A stretch of 64,000 bases of DNA from Erinaceus europaeus (GCF_950295315.1 NC_080177.1:76968096-77032095), one strand, 5' to 3'; numbered from the stretch's first letter, positions 33,905-44,153 are shown. Notes: generated by a model not told the origin, from the sequence alone. Made by a program: numbers and translations.

Positions 33905-34000
33905 ATGACACCTGAAGGCCCAGACCAGTCCAGGCTCCAGTCCCTGTTCTGCTGCTTCCTTGCAGGGTCCCAGGAAGTAACCTCAGTGATGTGCACAGAG
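33905..34000 (+). repeat. Possible MIR remnant
   Basis: CTCCAGTCCCTGTTCTGCTG and TCCCAGGAAGTAACCTCAG resemble the middle of MIR. The match is weak. Confidence 0.4.
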
Positions 34001-34029
34001 TGCTTGTTGTGTAGGTGACATACATACAC

Positions 34030-34439
34030 ACATTTAGTTACTGATAGAGAAAGAAAGATAAAGAACCAGAGCATCAGGGGCTGGGCGGTAGCACAGAGGG
34101 TTAAGTGCACGTGACGCAAAGTGCAAGGACCGGTGTAAGGATCTCAGTTAGAGCTCCCGGCTCCCCACCTACAGGGGGGTCACTTTGCAAGCAGTGAAGC
34201 AGGTCTACAGTTGTCTCTCTTTCTCTCCCCCTCTGTCTTCCTCTCCTCTCTCAATTTCTCTGTCCTATCCAAAAACAACAACAGCAATGGCAGTAATAAT
34301 AAGGGCAACAAAATGGGAGAGAGAGAAAGTGAGATAATGCCAACCAGAGCATCACTTTGCATATAGGATGCTGGGGGTTGAATCTGGGGCCTTATGCTTC
34401 AAAGTTCAGCACCTTACTCACCAAGCCACCTCCCAGGCC
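34030..34439 (-). mobile_element. SINE-B copy split by a SINE-A
   Basis: Reverse-strand SINE-B in two parts (about 34030-34076 and 34342-34439; head AAGCCACCTCCCAGGCCC). The SINE-A between them created the repeat AACCAGAGCATCA at 34064-34076 and 34342-34354. Confidence 0.88.
34077..34341 (+). mobile_element. SINE-A copy with 13-bp TSD, nested in a SINE-B
   Basis: Plus-strand SINE-A (GGGGCTGGGCGGTAGCACAG head) inserted into the older minus-strand SINE-B. The AAC/AAT zone is shortened. Confidence 0.94.
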
Positions 34440-34445
34440 CAGTAA

Positions 34446-34565
34446 TTTTTTTTTTTTTTTAACCAGAGCACTGATCAGCTCTGGCTTATGGTGGTGCAGG
34501 GGATTGAACCTGGGACTTTGGAGCCTCAGGCATGAGAGTCTACTTGTATAACCATTATGCCCCCA
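34446..34565 (-). mobile_element. SINE-C copy
   Basis: Reverse-strand SINE-C, T-run, AACCAGAGCACTGATCAGCT, head TGTATAACCATTATGCCCCC. Confidence 0.9.
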
Positions 34566-34806
34566 GTAATCATTTTTTAAAGACTTATTTTATTGCAGTC
34601 TTCCAAAGGGGCTGCTGACCACTAGTGGTGAAGCAGAGTTCCCTTTTTCTCCACAACCTCATCAACATTTTGTTTTGTTGATGTAGGACATTCTCACAGG
34701 TGTGAGATGGAATCTCAGTGTAGTTTTAATTTTATCTAATAATAAGTGGAGTATTTCTTCATGTTGATTGGCTATATGCATCTCTTCTTTAGAAAACTGT
34801 CTATTT

Positions 34807-35100
34807 AGGGAGTTGGGCGGTGGCGCAGCAGGTTAAGCACAAGTGGCACAAAGCTCAAGGACCATCGTAAGGATCCCAGTTCAAGTCCCCAGCTCCCCAC
34901 CTACAGGAGAGTCACTTCACAAGCGGTGAAGCAGGTCTGCAGGTGTCTATCTTTCTCTCCCCCTCTCTGTCTTCCCCTCCTCTCTCCATTTATCTCTGTC
35001 CTCTCCAACAATAACAACATCAATAATTACTACAACAATAAAACAACAAGGGCAACAAAAGGGAATAAATAATAAATAAATAAATACTAAAAAAAAATCT
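34807..35100 (+). mobile_element. SINE-A copy nested in an old L1
   Basis: Plus-strand SINE-A flanked by AGAAAACTGTCTATTTA on the left and, after the later SINE-B event, AGAAAACTATCTATTTA on the right. Confidence 0.93.
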
Positions 35101-35117
35101 TAAAAAAAGAAAACTAT

Positions 35118-35274
35118 CGTGGTCCAGGAGGTGGAGCAGTGATAAGGCTTTGGACTCTCAAGCATGAGGTCCTGAGTTTGATCCCTGGCAGCACATGTGC
35201 CAGAGTGATGTCTGGTTCTTTCTCTCTCCTCCTATCTTTCTCATTAATAAACAAATAAAATCTTTTTTTTTTAA
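35118..35274 (+). mobile_element. SINE-B copy inserted in the SINE-A's flanking repeat
   Basis: Plus-strand SINE-B (GTGGTCCAGGAGGTGGAGCA to AATAAAATCTTTTTTTTT) between two copies of AGAAAACTATC. The position shows it landed after the SINE-A. Confidence 0.93.
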
Positions 35275-35589
35275 GAAAAGAAAACTATCTATTTAGTTAT
35301 TGGGCCCAATTTCATTGGCTTATTTTTTCCTTTGTTGAACTGTATTATTTCTTTATAGATGTTTGATATCAGTTGCTTAATAAATCTGGATGTGTGATGT
35401 GAAAATACTTTTTCCTAAGTACTAGGTTGCCTGGTTGTCCTTGTGTAACTTGCTTATGATATGTAGAAACTTTTTAGCTTGATGTAGTTCTATTCATTTA
35501 TTCTTGTTTCCATTTCACATGCCATGGGGTTGAGCCTCCAAATAAACTTTTGATGTTAGGGTCCTGAAAAAAAAAGGTTTAATTAATTA

Positions 35590-35740
35590 ATTAATTTGCA
35601 TTATCTTTATTTATTGGACAGAAAACAGCCAGAAATCGAGAGGGAATGGAGGTAATAGAGAGGGAGAGAGAGAGAGAGACACCTGCAACGCTGCTTCACC
35701 ACTCGCAGAGCTTTCCCCCTGCAAGTGGGGACTGGGGGAA
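35590..35740 (-). mobile_element. SINE-D, 5'-truncated
   Basis: Reverse-strand SINE-D body (CTTTATTTATTGGACAGAAA to CCCTGCAAGTGGGGACTGGG) without its tRNA head. Confidence 0.85.
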
Positions 35741-35918
35741 AAGCTTTATTTTATTGATTATGAAAGAGAGAAAGAGAGAGAGATTCACATGAGGCAAAGA
35801 GAAGGAGGGAGAGAGAGACAAGCAAAGCACCCCACTCTGGTGCATGCAATGCCAGAGACTGAACTGGGAATCTCAGGTATAAAAGTCCAGTGTTCCGCCA
35901 GCTGAGCTGTTTCCCCAC
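35741..35918 (-). mobile_element. Older tRNA-type SINE
   Basis: Reverse-strand SINE with GA-rich body, CACCCCACTCTGGTGCATGC and an inverted head CGCCAGCTGAGCTGTTTCCC. Confidence 0.7.
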
Positions 35919-35929
35919 TTTGTGGGTAA

Positions 35930-36085
35930 CAATCTTGACAGATGTTGATGCAGTGCTCGCTCTGTGCACCGTCTGCCGCCAATGCTTCTGAGGAGGCTCA
36001 GAGAGGCCCCAGGCTCAAGATCACACAGCAAGCCCTGAGTCCAGCTGTTCTTGGACCAGTGGAGCCTCTGTTTCCGTCTCTGGGG
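35930..36085 (-). repeat. MIR remnant
   Basis: Inverted MIR: GAGGCTCAGAGAGGCCCC, then CAAGATCACACAGCAAGC and CCTGAGTCCAGCTGTTCTT. Confidence 0.65.
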
Positions 36086-36119
36086 AAATAGGGTGGCCAG
36101 GCCTGCCCTCATCACAGGG

Positions 36120-36470
36120 ACCAGAAAAGATTAGGTCATTTCCCCCCGATGGCTTCAAAATGGCTCACGGCTGTGGTTGTTCTGTCCTGGGGGTGAGTGG
36201 ACCATTTGGGAGTCTTTTGCCCCCACCCCCACCCCCCTGCCAGCAGCTTCCCTAACTCCAAAGCTCCCCCTTCCAGCACCCCTGGCCTCCTGGGTTCTCT
36301 GGGTCCCTCCCGCTCTAATCCCGACCTCATCAAGTCCTGGGAAGAGTTGATCCACAACAGCAAATCCCTCATTCGGAGAGACAAAATCAGCTTAATTTGC
36401 AGCAGTTTGAAGCAGGTCTTTGTCAGGATTTGAATATCAAATTATCCCAGAGCCCCGGCAGGCCTGGGTG
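36120..36470. promoter_or_regulatory. Candidate enhancer, about 22 kb upstream of VSX2
   Basis: SINE-free island. TAATCC (OTX/CRX-type, 36316-36321) lies beside GACCTCATCAAGTCC. TTAATTTG is at about 36392, AAATTATCCC at 36440, and AGATTAGGTCA near 36129. Conservation is inferred from motif density and repeat absence only. Confidence 0.45.
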
Positions 36471-37382
36471 GCCTCCTCCCACCTCAGTAAGGATGGAGGG
36501 CCTCTGAGCTCCAAAGGGAGGTTGCTCTGGGTGTGTGTGTGGAGTTCAGTGCAGGTGTCTCTGTGTGTGTCAGTGGGGGCTGAAGAAGATGGAGGGACCG
36601 GGGGTGGAAACCTGTTCACAAGACTTACCTACAGGGCTTCCCCAAACATAAGGAGTCTAGATAGTCGTGACCGTTGTTGGGAGAATTCTGCTCTTTACAG
36701 AATGGAGCTGCTCAGCCAGCCCACCGGCAAACCCTGACTTCCGTGCCTATTATGCCTGTGCTGTTTCCTTAGAGGCCTGCCCCCTCTGTGCCCCCGTGCA
36801 TGCCAGGGTCTGGTCTGACAGACACTCTCTGAAGGGGCCACATGGGCTGCACTGCCTGGACCTGAGCCCCAAGGCCAGACGCCTCTCCTGGGCCTGTCAC
36901 TCCCCCACGCTGGCAGGAAGCTCTTCAGGTCTGGCCCTGAGAGTGACACATGCCTGTTCTACACAGCCCGAGCCCCTTTGGGCCCTGCAGGGTGGAACAG
37001 CGCCTGGAAGCCCCACACACCTGTCCACCTGGCACCTGGGCACCGGCCCGGCCCTCAGAGCCCACAGCTGGGGCAGGGCGAGCCCTGTAAGCTGCTCCAC
37101 GCTTCTTCCATCCACTCTCCAGCCTGGATGCGAACTCTGCGAGGTCAGGGACATTACTCAGAACATCCAAGGGGCAGAGGAGGAGACCAAGGCCCAGAGA
37201 GCTCAGCCTATGCCTGTGTGTACAGTCTTCAGTGGTGGTCTGGGGCTCCGTTCAGGTGGTCTGACTCGGTCTAACTCCCAGCGCTGCCTAGAGCACCCAT
37301 CTCTATCTATAACAGCTGGGCTGTGCATCTCATTTCTCCATCAGTGACTTGCCTGATTTTCCTTTAAAGATTAATTTTATTT
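36471..37382. other. Unique GC-rich flank
   Basis: About 0.9 kb of GC-rich sequence with incidental open frames and no supported gene. A possible old MIR piece lies near 37115-37200. Confidence 0.45.
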
Positions 37383-37516
37383 GGGGCTGGGTGGTGGCTC
37401 ACTCAGTAGAGCACACACACTGTCATGCATGAGGACCTGGGTTCAAGCCCTGGTCCCCATCTCGATACGGGGTGTAGGGGGAGAGTTTCACAAATGGTGA
37501 AGTAGAAATGTAAGTG

Positions 37517-37547
<31 letters not shown>

Positions 37548-37655
37548 GTGTGTGTGTGTGTCTTGCCTTCTCTAAAGGGGAAAAAATCGTACTCTGGAAT
37601 GGCGGAATTGTGCAGGTGCTGAGCCCCAGTGATAACCCTGGTGACAAAAAAGTTT
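37383..37655 (+). mobile_element. SINE-D-like long variant
   Basis: Plus-strand unit: GGGTGGTGGCTCACTCAGTA head, (CT)n and (GT)n in the body, and CAGGTGCTGAGCCCCAGTGA, then TAACCCTGGTGACAAAAAAG at the end, like the long SINE-A extension. Confidence 0.82.
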
Positions 37656-37657
37656 AT

Positions 37658-37790
37658 ATTAATTTTATTTATTATATATGAGAGAGTTTCACATTTGGGA
37701 GAGAGAGAGAGACCAGAGCACCACTCTGGTCCATGTAGTGCTGGGGATTGAACCAGGAGCCTCAGGCATGAAGGTCCAATGCTCTAGCAG
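37658..37790 (-). mobile_element. Older tRNA-type SINE
   Basis: Reverse-strand SINE: TTTTATTTATTATATATGAG, GACCAGAGCACCACTCTGGT, GGATTGAACCAGGAGCCTCA. Confidence 0.7.
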
Positions 37791-37879
37791 GCATGATGTG
37801 TGTGTGCTGGAGACACAGAAAGGAGCACTGAGCCTGCAGGAGGACAATCACAGAAGGGTCTTGGGAGGATGTGACCCTC

Positions 37880-38140
37880 TTTACCAATGTTGCTGTGCAA
37901 AGTTGTGTCCCCAGCATTTGTGAAGCAGACATGAAGACGCCGTGGTCTCTGCTCTTGGGGAGCTCACAAACAGGGGGGATGCATGCCCACCAGCAGATGT
38001 GCTGAGTGCCTTGATGGGGAAAGCCCAAGGCATAATGGGAGCACTGGGGAGACCCCAAAGCTAGGGAGACTCAGGCAGACTTCCTGGAGGAGGCATATAT
38101 GAGCTGAAAGTAAAAAAGATAAATGGGCATTTCAAAAGAC
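37880..38140 (+). repeat. L2-like remnant
   Basis: GGTCTCTGCTCTTGGGGAGC, then TCACAAACAGGGGGG and CTTCCTGGAGGAGGCATATA, GAGCTGAAAG resemble the 3' region of L2. Confidence 0.5.
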
Positions 38141-38659
38141 ATATCCCATCCATGGGGACCAGTCATGCAGTTGAAGTTGGGGACCCAGAGGTTCTGTCGA
38201 ACATGCTCCCTCATCTGCACTCCCTCAGTCCCCAATTCAGCCAGTCTCTCCACCATGAAGCTCTCCTGCTGCCGTCAACCTCAGTCCCTTCTCTGTCTGC
38301 CACTCCAGATGGACAGAACTCTTCTTGGAGGTGTGTGTCCTCAGCTTCGGTGTGGGTCTGGGAGGAAGGGCTTGGGCACCAGGCTCAGGAACCCCCAGGT
38401 CTGTGGGGTTCCCACTGTGGGGCCAGTGGCTGCCCTGGGAAAGCCTGGTTGTTTGATCTGAGAATTCAGAGCAAGAGGGGCTCCCAGAAGCCACCCAAGC
38501 CCACTTCAAAGGCAGGAGCCGGAGGCCCAGGGAATTAGCAGCAGCTGTAGGGGGGTACCCCACACCCCAGGTGCCCTCTCTGGGGTGGCCTGGGCCCACC
38601 TGGGCGCTCTGCTCAGCCTTGTCCCAAGGCCTCCTGTGCCCAGTCACAGCCGGGGCAGC
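38141..38659. other. Unique flank
   Basis: No gene or young repeat recognised. Confidence 0.5.
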
Positions 38660-38860
38660 CTCTCCTGAATAACGATGGTATTGGCTCAGATTAAGGGCAA
38701 CTAGCTGGCTCTTGGCTTTCCCTTTTTATATAACAACTAATCTCCTTCTAATCAGCCATTATTAAATTATATTCCGTTTTTAATTCATTCACAGATCACC
38801 AGTGAGACAGCTGGGTGGATAATTGGGGAGAGATAATTTATGTAAATGAGGAGCAGCAGA
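38660..38860. promoter_or_regulatory. Candidate enhancer, about 24.7 kb upstream of VSX2
   Basis: SINE-free AT-rich island with ACTAATCTCC, TTCTAATCAG, CCATTATTAAATTATATTCC, TTTTTAATTCATTC, a CAGCTG E-box at 38808-38813 next to GGATAATTGG, and TTATGTAAATGAG (POU-like). The E-box/homeodomain layout recalls the 33.5-kb island. Confidence 0.55.
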
Positions 38861-39099
38861 GAGGGAGGCTGAGGGCCAAAAGGGGGGTCTCTGCCCAGGC
38901 TCGTGAGGGAGCAGTGAGCAGACTGCCTGGGGATGGGGGGCTGCGGGTCCTGCAGGAGGGGCTGGGGACCTGTCACAAGACCTTAGCATTTCTGACGTGT
39001 CCCTCAGCATCGCCCTGGAAGCTTGTGACAAATGGGGGTCCTGCTATTCTTTTGGGAGGGGACAACTCACAGACACCATCTCTCCTGTTAGAAGTGGGT
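38861..39099. other. Unique flank
   Basis: No feature recognised. Confidence 0.4.
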
Positions 39100-39290
39100 C
39101 CTGAGGACCCAGTCGATGGCACACCCAATCGAGCACACACGTTGTACAAGGACCTGAGTTCCAGTCCCTCGTCCCCATCTGCAGGGGGACAGCGTCACAA
39201 GTGGTGAATCAATGCCATACTCTCATTCTCTCTATTTATCTCCCCTTCTCTTAATGTCCCTCTACCTCTATTCAAGAATAACAGAAAGAA
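39100..39290 (+). mobile_element. SINE-D copy, diverged
   Basis: Plus-strand SINE-D: GATGGCACACCCAATCGAGC to CTACCTCTATTCAAGAATAA, with a GAAA-rich tail. Confidence 0.8.
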
Positions 39291-39385
39291 GAAAGAGAGA
39301 AAGAAAGAGAAGAAAGGAGAAACCAAGAGCTGTAGATTCATCCTACAGGTACCAAGCTGATGGCAATTTAAAACATTTATCTATA

Positions 39386-39575
39386 TATGCCAGGTGGTGG
39401 CACACCTGGTTGAGTGCATGTGTTATAGTGCACAAGGACCCAGGTTCAAGCCCCTGGTCCCCACCTGCAAGTGGTGAAGCAGGGCTGCAGGTGCTTCCCT
39501 CTCTCCCTCTTTATCACCCCCTTTCCTCTTCATTTCTGGCTGTCTCTAGCAAATAAATGAAGATAATGACAAAAT
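39386..39575 (+). mobile_element. SINE-D copy
   Basis: Plus-strand SINE-D: CAGGTGGTGGCACACCTGGT to TAGCAAATAAATGAAGATAA. Confidence 0.92.
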
Positions 39576-39754
39576 AATACATATTCTATATATTGCATAC
39601 TTATATAATATATAATAAATAAATATATATCCTGAGAGACAGCAGAGCGCTCTAGGGGACTCCAGGTCAGAGCTGACTCCTAACCTCAGCGTTCAGTGTG
39701 CAAAGCAGGGGGATGGGTAGCGCCTCTCTCACGTGAGGCTGGAGAAGCTCAAGA

Positions 39755-39884
39755 ACAGCACCCAGTTTGAGCCCCTGCACCCACCTGCAGGAGAGGATGC
39801 TTCCCGAGTTGTGAAGCAAGCCTGCAGGTATCTCTCTCTCTCCCCTCACAATTTCTGTCATATCAATAAAAAATAAAATAAAAG
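39755..39884 (+). mobile_element. SINE-D, 5'-truncated
   Basis: Plus-strand SINE-D starting at the B box (AGTTTGAGCCCCTGCACCC) and ending ATCAATAAAAAATAAAATAA. Confidence 0.85.
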
Positions 39885-40223
39885 GGGGTCGGGCGGTGGT
39901 GCAGTGGGTCAAGCGCACGTGGCGCAAAGCGCGAGGACCTGCGTAAGGATCCCGGTTCGAGCCCGGGCTCCCCACCTGCAGGGGAGTCACTTCACAGGCG
40001 GTTAAGCAGGTCTGCAGGTGTCTGTCTTTTTCTCCCCCCTCTCTGTCTTCCCCTCCTCTCTCCATTTCTCTCTGTCCTATCCAACAACGAACAACATCAA
40101 CAATGGTAATAATAATAACCACAACGAGGCTACTGCAACAAAAGGGGAAAAAAATGGCCTCCAGGAGCGGTGGATTCATGGTGCAGGCACCGAGCCCAGC
40201 AATAACCCTGGAGGAAAAAATAA
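39885..40223 (+). mobile_element. SINE-A long variant
   Basis: Plus-strand long SINE-A, GGGTCGGGCGGTGGTGCAGT head, ATGGCCTCCAGGAGCGGTGG extension, ending AACCCTGGAGGAAAAAATAA. Confidence 0.94.
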
Positions 40224-40271
40224 AATAAAATAAAATAAAATAAAATAAAATAAAATAAAATAAAATAAAAT
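40218..40271. repeat. (AAAAT)n pentanucleotide repeat
   Basis: About ten AAAAT units growing out of the tail of the preceding SINE-A. The ATTTT on the other strand is a typical SINE-tail-derived microsatellite. Confidence 0.95.
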
Positions 40272-40615
40272 AGGCTACCAGGTTGTGCAGCCGCCAAGCC
40301 CCTGCAGTAACCCTGCTTGAGGCTCGTGGTTGGCCTCAAGAATCCCTGTTCGAGCCCCCGGCTCCCCACCTGCAGGGGGTTCACTACACAATCGGTGAAG
40401 CAGGTCTGCAGGTGTCTGTCTTTCTCTCCCCCTCTCTGTCTTCCCCTCCTCTCTCCATTTCTCTCTGTCCTAGCCAACAACAAAGACAGCAATAACAACA
40501 ACGACAAATAAAAAGGGCAGCAAAAAGGGAAAAAACGGCCTCCAGGAGCAGTGGATTCATAGTGCAGGCACCGTACCCCAGCAATAACCCTGGAGGCAAA
40601 AAAAATAATAATAAT
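40272..40615 (+). mobile_element. SINE-A long variant with tail fragment in front
   Basis: 40272-40320 is the end of another long SINE-A (CCAAGCCCCTGCAGTAACCC). A head-truncated long SINE-A follows (GTTCGAGCCCCCGGCTCCCC to AATAACCCTGGAGGCAAAAA). Confidence 0.88.
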
Positions 40616-40983
40616 AAGCAAAAGAGCCTGGCACAGAGAAAGAGCCCAGTGCCAGTGTCCACAGTGGCTCCTGTCACCGTGAAGGTACTATCTGTGCGCG
40701 GTCGGCCTCTCCAGCATCCACCCGAGGTTGTTATTCAGTAACTCAGAACCTACACACTTCCTCTGCATGCCCGGCCTGTCTGCCCCACCGGCAACTGACA
40801 GTCACACCAGCGGCTGTCCCCGCTTGTCACTCATCACAGACTGTACCTCACTGTATCCACAGCACGACTGCATGAACTGGCACTACTGTCTCCGTCCTAT
40901 AAAGGAAAATGCTGCTGCCCAAGCGCTCTCCTGACAGCACTGTCAACAGAGATCAAAGCAGAAGCCTGCTTACAGATGTGTAT
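40616..40983. other. Unique flank
   Basis: No gene or young repeat recognised. Confidence 0.5.
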
Positions 40984-41102
40984 ATTGATCTTATGAGAGA
41001 AAGGCACCAGTGCCCTGCTCCAGCGTCTGTGATGTAGGAGATCTAGCCAGGGTGCATGCTAGCAAGGAATGTGTTCTCTCCACTGAGCCATCTCCCCAGC
41101 TG
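40984..41102 (-). mobile_element. Older tRNA-type SINE remnant
   Basis: Inverted diverged SINE: CAGTGCCCTGCTCCAGCGTC and CTCCACTGAGCCATCTCCCC. Confidence 0.6.
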
Positions 41103-42095
41103 CCAGAAGCTTGCAAAGGGAGAGGGGCCTCCTGAGACCTGGTGCCTAGCTAGGGGGTCATTCTGGGGAGCTGGCGGAGGCGGCAGGTGGGCGAAGGGGG
41201 TTGGTTCTCCAACCTTTTTGACTGTGCTCTTGGAGTCTCGGGAATCATGTCCAGGTGGGCACAGTTGGCTGAGGGGGTCTGGGGAGGGTTGAGGTCTGCA
41301 TGTGGCTGAGGCTGCCAGATCTGGTGAGGGGGCCTTGGCTCATGCCCAGGGAGAGGCAAGGGATTAGGGAGGGCTCAGGAGGGTGGTCCCAGAGGGTCCA
41401 TTCGGAGTAATGAGATTAGCCCTTAGGCAGCCAGTGAAAGTTATTAGCATGTGGGGCCTCTGGCTTCCCACCGGAGGCCGCAGCTGTCACCCATTCCCTG
41501 GAGTCACCAGCAGCCCCCCACCTCCCACTCCTCGGGAGAGGCTGCCACCCTCTGCTCCCTACAGGCTCTCCTGCTGTGATCATCTGTTAGGGGACAGGCC
41601 TCCTGTCCACCCTGCCAGGCCGGGCCACCCACAAGCAACGTGTGCCTAAGCCTCGCTCTACATCTCATTTCTTCACATGAGAATCCCTGAGGCGTGGGGG
41701 TTCGCCTCTCAGTCCTAATTCATGAAGTGGGTTAACAGCACTGCAGAGTTTTCCCAGGGAGGGCTGGGATCCATGCAGGCTCAGTTGCCACCTGTCTGAG
41801 GTCTAAGGACAGGAAGGGGGGTGGGGGTGCGGTTGCAGAAGCCAGTGTCTGGGGCCGCCTAGAGGCTCCCTCTAGTGGTAAAGTCGTGAATTGCGCGAGG
41901 CGTGGCCGCTCGCTCCCGGGTAAAGGCTCTGGGCTCTGGGCTGGAGTCCTCGTCCGGTCCTGGTCTCGGCCCAATCCGCGGAACCCCAGAGTATCGAACC
42001 GAGAAACGCTGCAGATCTAAAGGACTCCGGCCCTGATCACTGCCTGGCAGCCCTCGTGGAGTCTGTGTGGATGAAGCACCTCTCTGAAGGGCGGC
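41103..42095. other. Unique flank containing a candidate regulatory patch
   Basis: No gene is seen. The patch at 41355-41465 is listed separately. Confidence 0.45.
41355..41465. promoter_or_regulatory. Candidate enhancer patch, about 27 kb upstream of VSX2
   Basis: Short stretch with AGGGATTAGGGAG (41360-41372), TAATGAGATTAGCCC (41408-41422) and AGTTATTAGCATG. These are three ATTA/GATTA sites of OTX/CRX or VSX type in about 100 bp. No SINE is inserted. Confidence 0.4.
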
Positions 42096-42152
42096 AGGGG
42101 CGGAGGGGTGGAGGGGTGGAGGGGTGGAGGGGTGGAGGGGTGGAGGGAGGGG
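42096..42152. repeat. (GGAGGGGT)n G-rich minisatellite
   Basis: About six units of GGAGGGGT, just left of the TG block; the strand is G-quadruplex-prone. Confidence 0.92.
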
Positions 42153-42211
42153 TGCACACCACGGGATTGGGCCCGCTGCTCTGCCAACACACCTCGAGGC
42201 AAACCCAGGGC

Positions 42212-43990
42212 GTGTGTGTGTATGTGTATGTGTGTGTGTGTGGTGTGTGTGTGGTGTGTGATGTGTGTGAGTATGTGTGTGTGTGTGGTGTGTGTGTGTG
42301 GTGTGTGTGTATGTGCTGTGTGTATGTGGGTATGTGTATGTGTGTGGTGTGTATGTGTGTGGTATGTGTGTATGTGTACATGTGTGTTTGTGTGTGTGTG
42401 AGTGTGGTGTGTGTGTGAGAGTTTGTGTGTGTGGTGTGTGTGTGGTGTGTGTGTGGTGTGTGTATGTGTGTGTGTGTGGTGTGTGTATGTGTGTGGTGTG
42501 TGCATGTGTGTGTATGTGTGTATGTGTGTGGTGTGTGCATGTGTGTGGTGTGTATGTGTGTATGTGTGTGTGGTGTGTGTATGTGTGTGTGGTGTGTGTT
42601 TGTGTGTGTGGTGTGTGTGTATGTGTGTGTGTGAGTGTGTGTATGTGTGTGTGGTGTGTGTGTGAGTGTGTGTGTGGTGTGTGTGTGTGGTGTGTGTGTG
42701 TGGTGTGTTTGGTGTGTGTGTGAGTGTGTGTATGTGTGTATGTGTATGTGTGTGTGGTGTGTGTGTATGTGTAAGTGTGTATGTGTGGTGTGTGTGTGTG
42801 AGCGTGTGTGTGAGTGTGTGTGTGTGGTGTGTGTATGTGTGTGTGGTGTGTATGTGTGTATGTGTGTGTGGTGTGTGTGTATTGTGTGTGGTGTGTGTGT
42901 ATGTGTGAGTGTGTGGGTATGTGTGTGTGTGGTGTGTATGTGTGTATGTTGTGTGTGTGGGGTGTGTGTGAGTATGTGTATGTGTGTGTATGTGTGTGTG
43001 GTGTGTGTATGTGGTGTGTGTGTGAGTGAGTGTGTGTGTGTGGTGTGTGTGGTGTGTGGTTTGTGTGTGTGGTGTGTGTGTGAGGTGTGTGTATGTGGTG
43101 TGTGTTTGAGTGAGTGTGTGTGTGTGGTGTGTGTGTGGTGTGTGTGGTGTGTGTGTGGTGTGTGTGTATGTGTGTGTGTGAGTGTGTGTGTGAATGTGTG
43201 TGTATGTATGTGTGTTGTGTGTGTATGTGTGTGGTGTGTATGTATGTGTGTGGTTTGTGTGTGTGGTGTGTGTGTGGTATGTGTGTGCGGTGTTTGTGTG
43301 TGTGGTGTGTGTGTGTGGTTTGTGTGTGTGGTGTGTGTGTGGTGTGGTGTGGTGTGTGTGTGGTGTGTGTGTGGTGTGTGTGTGGTGTGTGTTTATGTGT
43401 GTGGTGTGTGTGTGTGGTTTGTGTGTGTGGTGTGTGTTTTGTGTATGTGTGTATGGTGTGTGTGTGAGTGAGTGTGTGAGTGTGTGTGGGTGGGTGGTAT
43501 GTGTGTGGTGTGTGTGTGGTGTGTGTGTATGTGTGTGTGGTGTGTGTATGTGTTTGTGGTGTGTGTGTGGTGTGTGTGTATGTGTGTGTGTGGTGTGTGT
43601 GTATGTGTGTGTGGTGTGTGTGTGTATTTGTGTATGTGTGTGTGGTGTTTGGTGTGTGTGGTGTATGTATGTGTGTGTGTTGTGTGTGGGTGGTGTGTGT
43701 GTGGTGTGGTGTGTGTGTATGTGTGTGGTGTGTGTGTGTGGTGTGTGTGTATGTGTGTGGTGTGTGTGTGGTGTGTTTGTGTGTGTGTGTGGTGTGTGTG
43801 TGGTATGTGTGTGTGTGGTGTGTGTGTATGTGTGTGTGTGGTGTGTGTGTGGTGTGCGTGTATGTGTGTGTGGTGTGTGTGTATGCGTGTGTGTGGTGTG
43901 TGTATATGTGTGTGTGTGGTGTGTGTGTGGTGTGTGTGTGGCGTGTGTGTATGTGTGTGGTGTGTGTGTGTGTGTGGTGTGTGTGTGTGT
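42212..43990. repeat. 1.78-kb TG-type compound repeat
   Basis: Continuous GT/TG dinucleotide tract broken regularly by GGTGTG, TATG, GAG and TTTG variants, with no other sequence class in 1779 bp. The complementary reading has no stop codons, which yields artefactual His/Thr/Tyr/Pro frames over 700 codons long. Alternating purine-pyrimidine tracts can adopt Z-DNA. Unique sequence borders both ends. Confidence 0.97.
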
Positions 43991-44112
43991 CCCTGTGGGC
44001 AGCAGATGCCAATAAACCTTGGCTTGTGGGGTCCTTGGAAGGACTTGAGGCAGGAGTCTAACCAGGCACCAGTCATTCTGCTTGCTTGCTTCCTTTTTTT
44101 TCCCCCTTCCTT

Positions 44113-44153
44113 CCATCCATCCATCCATCCATCCATCCATCCATCCATCCATC
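44113..44153. repeat. (ATCC)n microsatellite
   Basis: About ten ATCC units between a CT-rich stretch and unique sequence. Confidence 0.95.

Larger units (their letters stand above)
34585..35570 (-). mobile_element. Old L1 remnant, split by two SINEs
   Basis: Reverse-strand decayed L1 (GATGTAGGACATTCTCACAG, GAGATGGAATCTCAGTGTAG; resumes at about 35290 with TTTGTTGAACTGTATTATTT and TGATGTAGTTCTATTCATTT). The L1 is older than the SINE-A and SINE-B inside it. Confidence 0.72.

Noticed and set aside
36667..37347. A 226-codon plus-strand frame in GC-rich flank
   Set aside because: No domain, low-complexity composition, overlapping frames of similar length on the other strand; chance is sufficient.
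41859..44152. Open frames over 700 codons long on the minus strand (His/Thr-rich) and several 200-codon Cys/Val-rich frames on the plus strand
   Set aside because: They are a by-product of the TG/CA repeat, which contains no stop codons in several frames. There is no start context, domain or splice structure.
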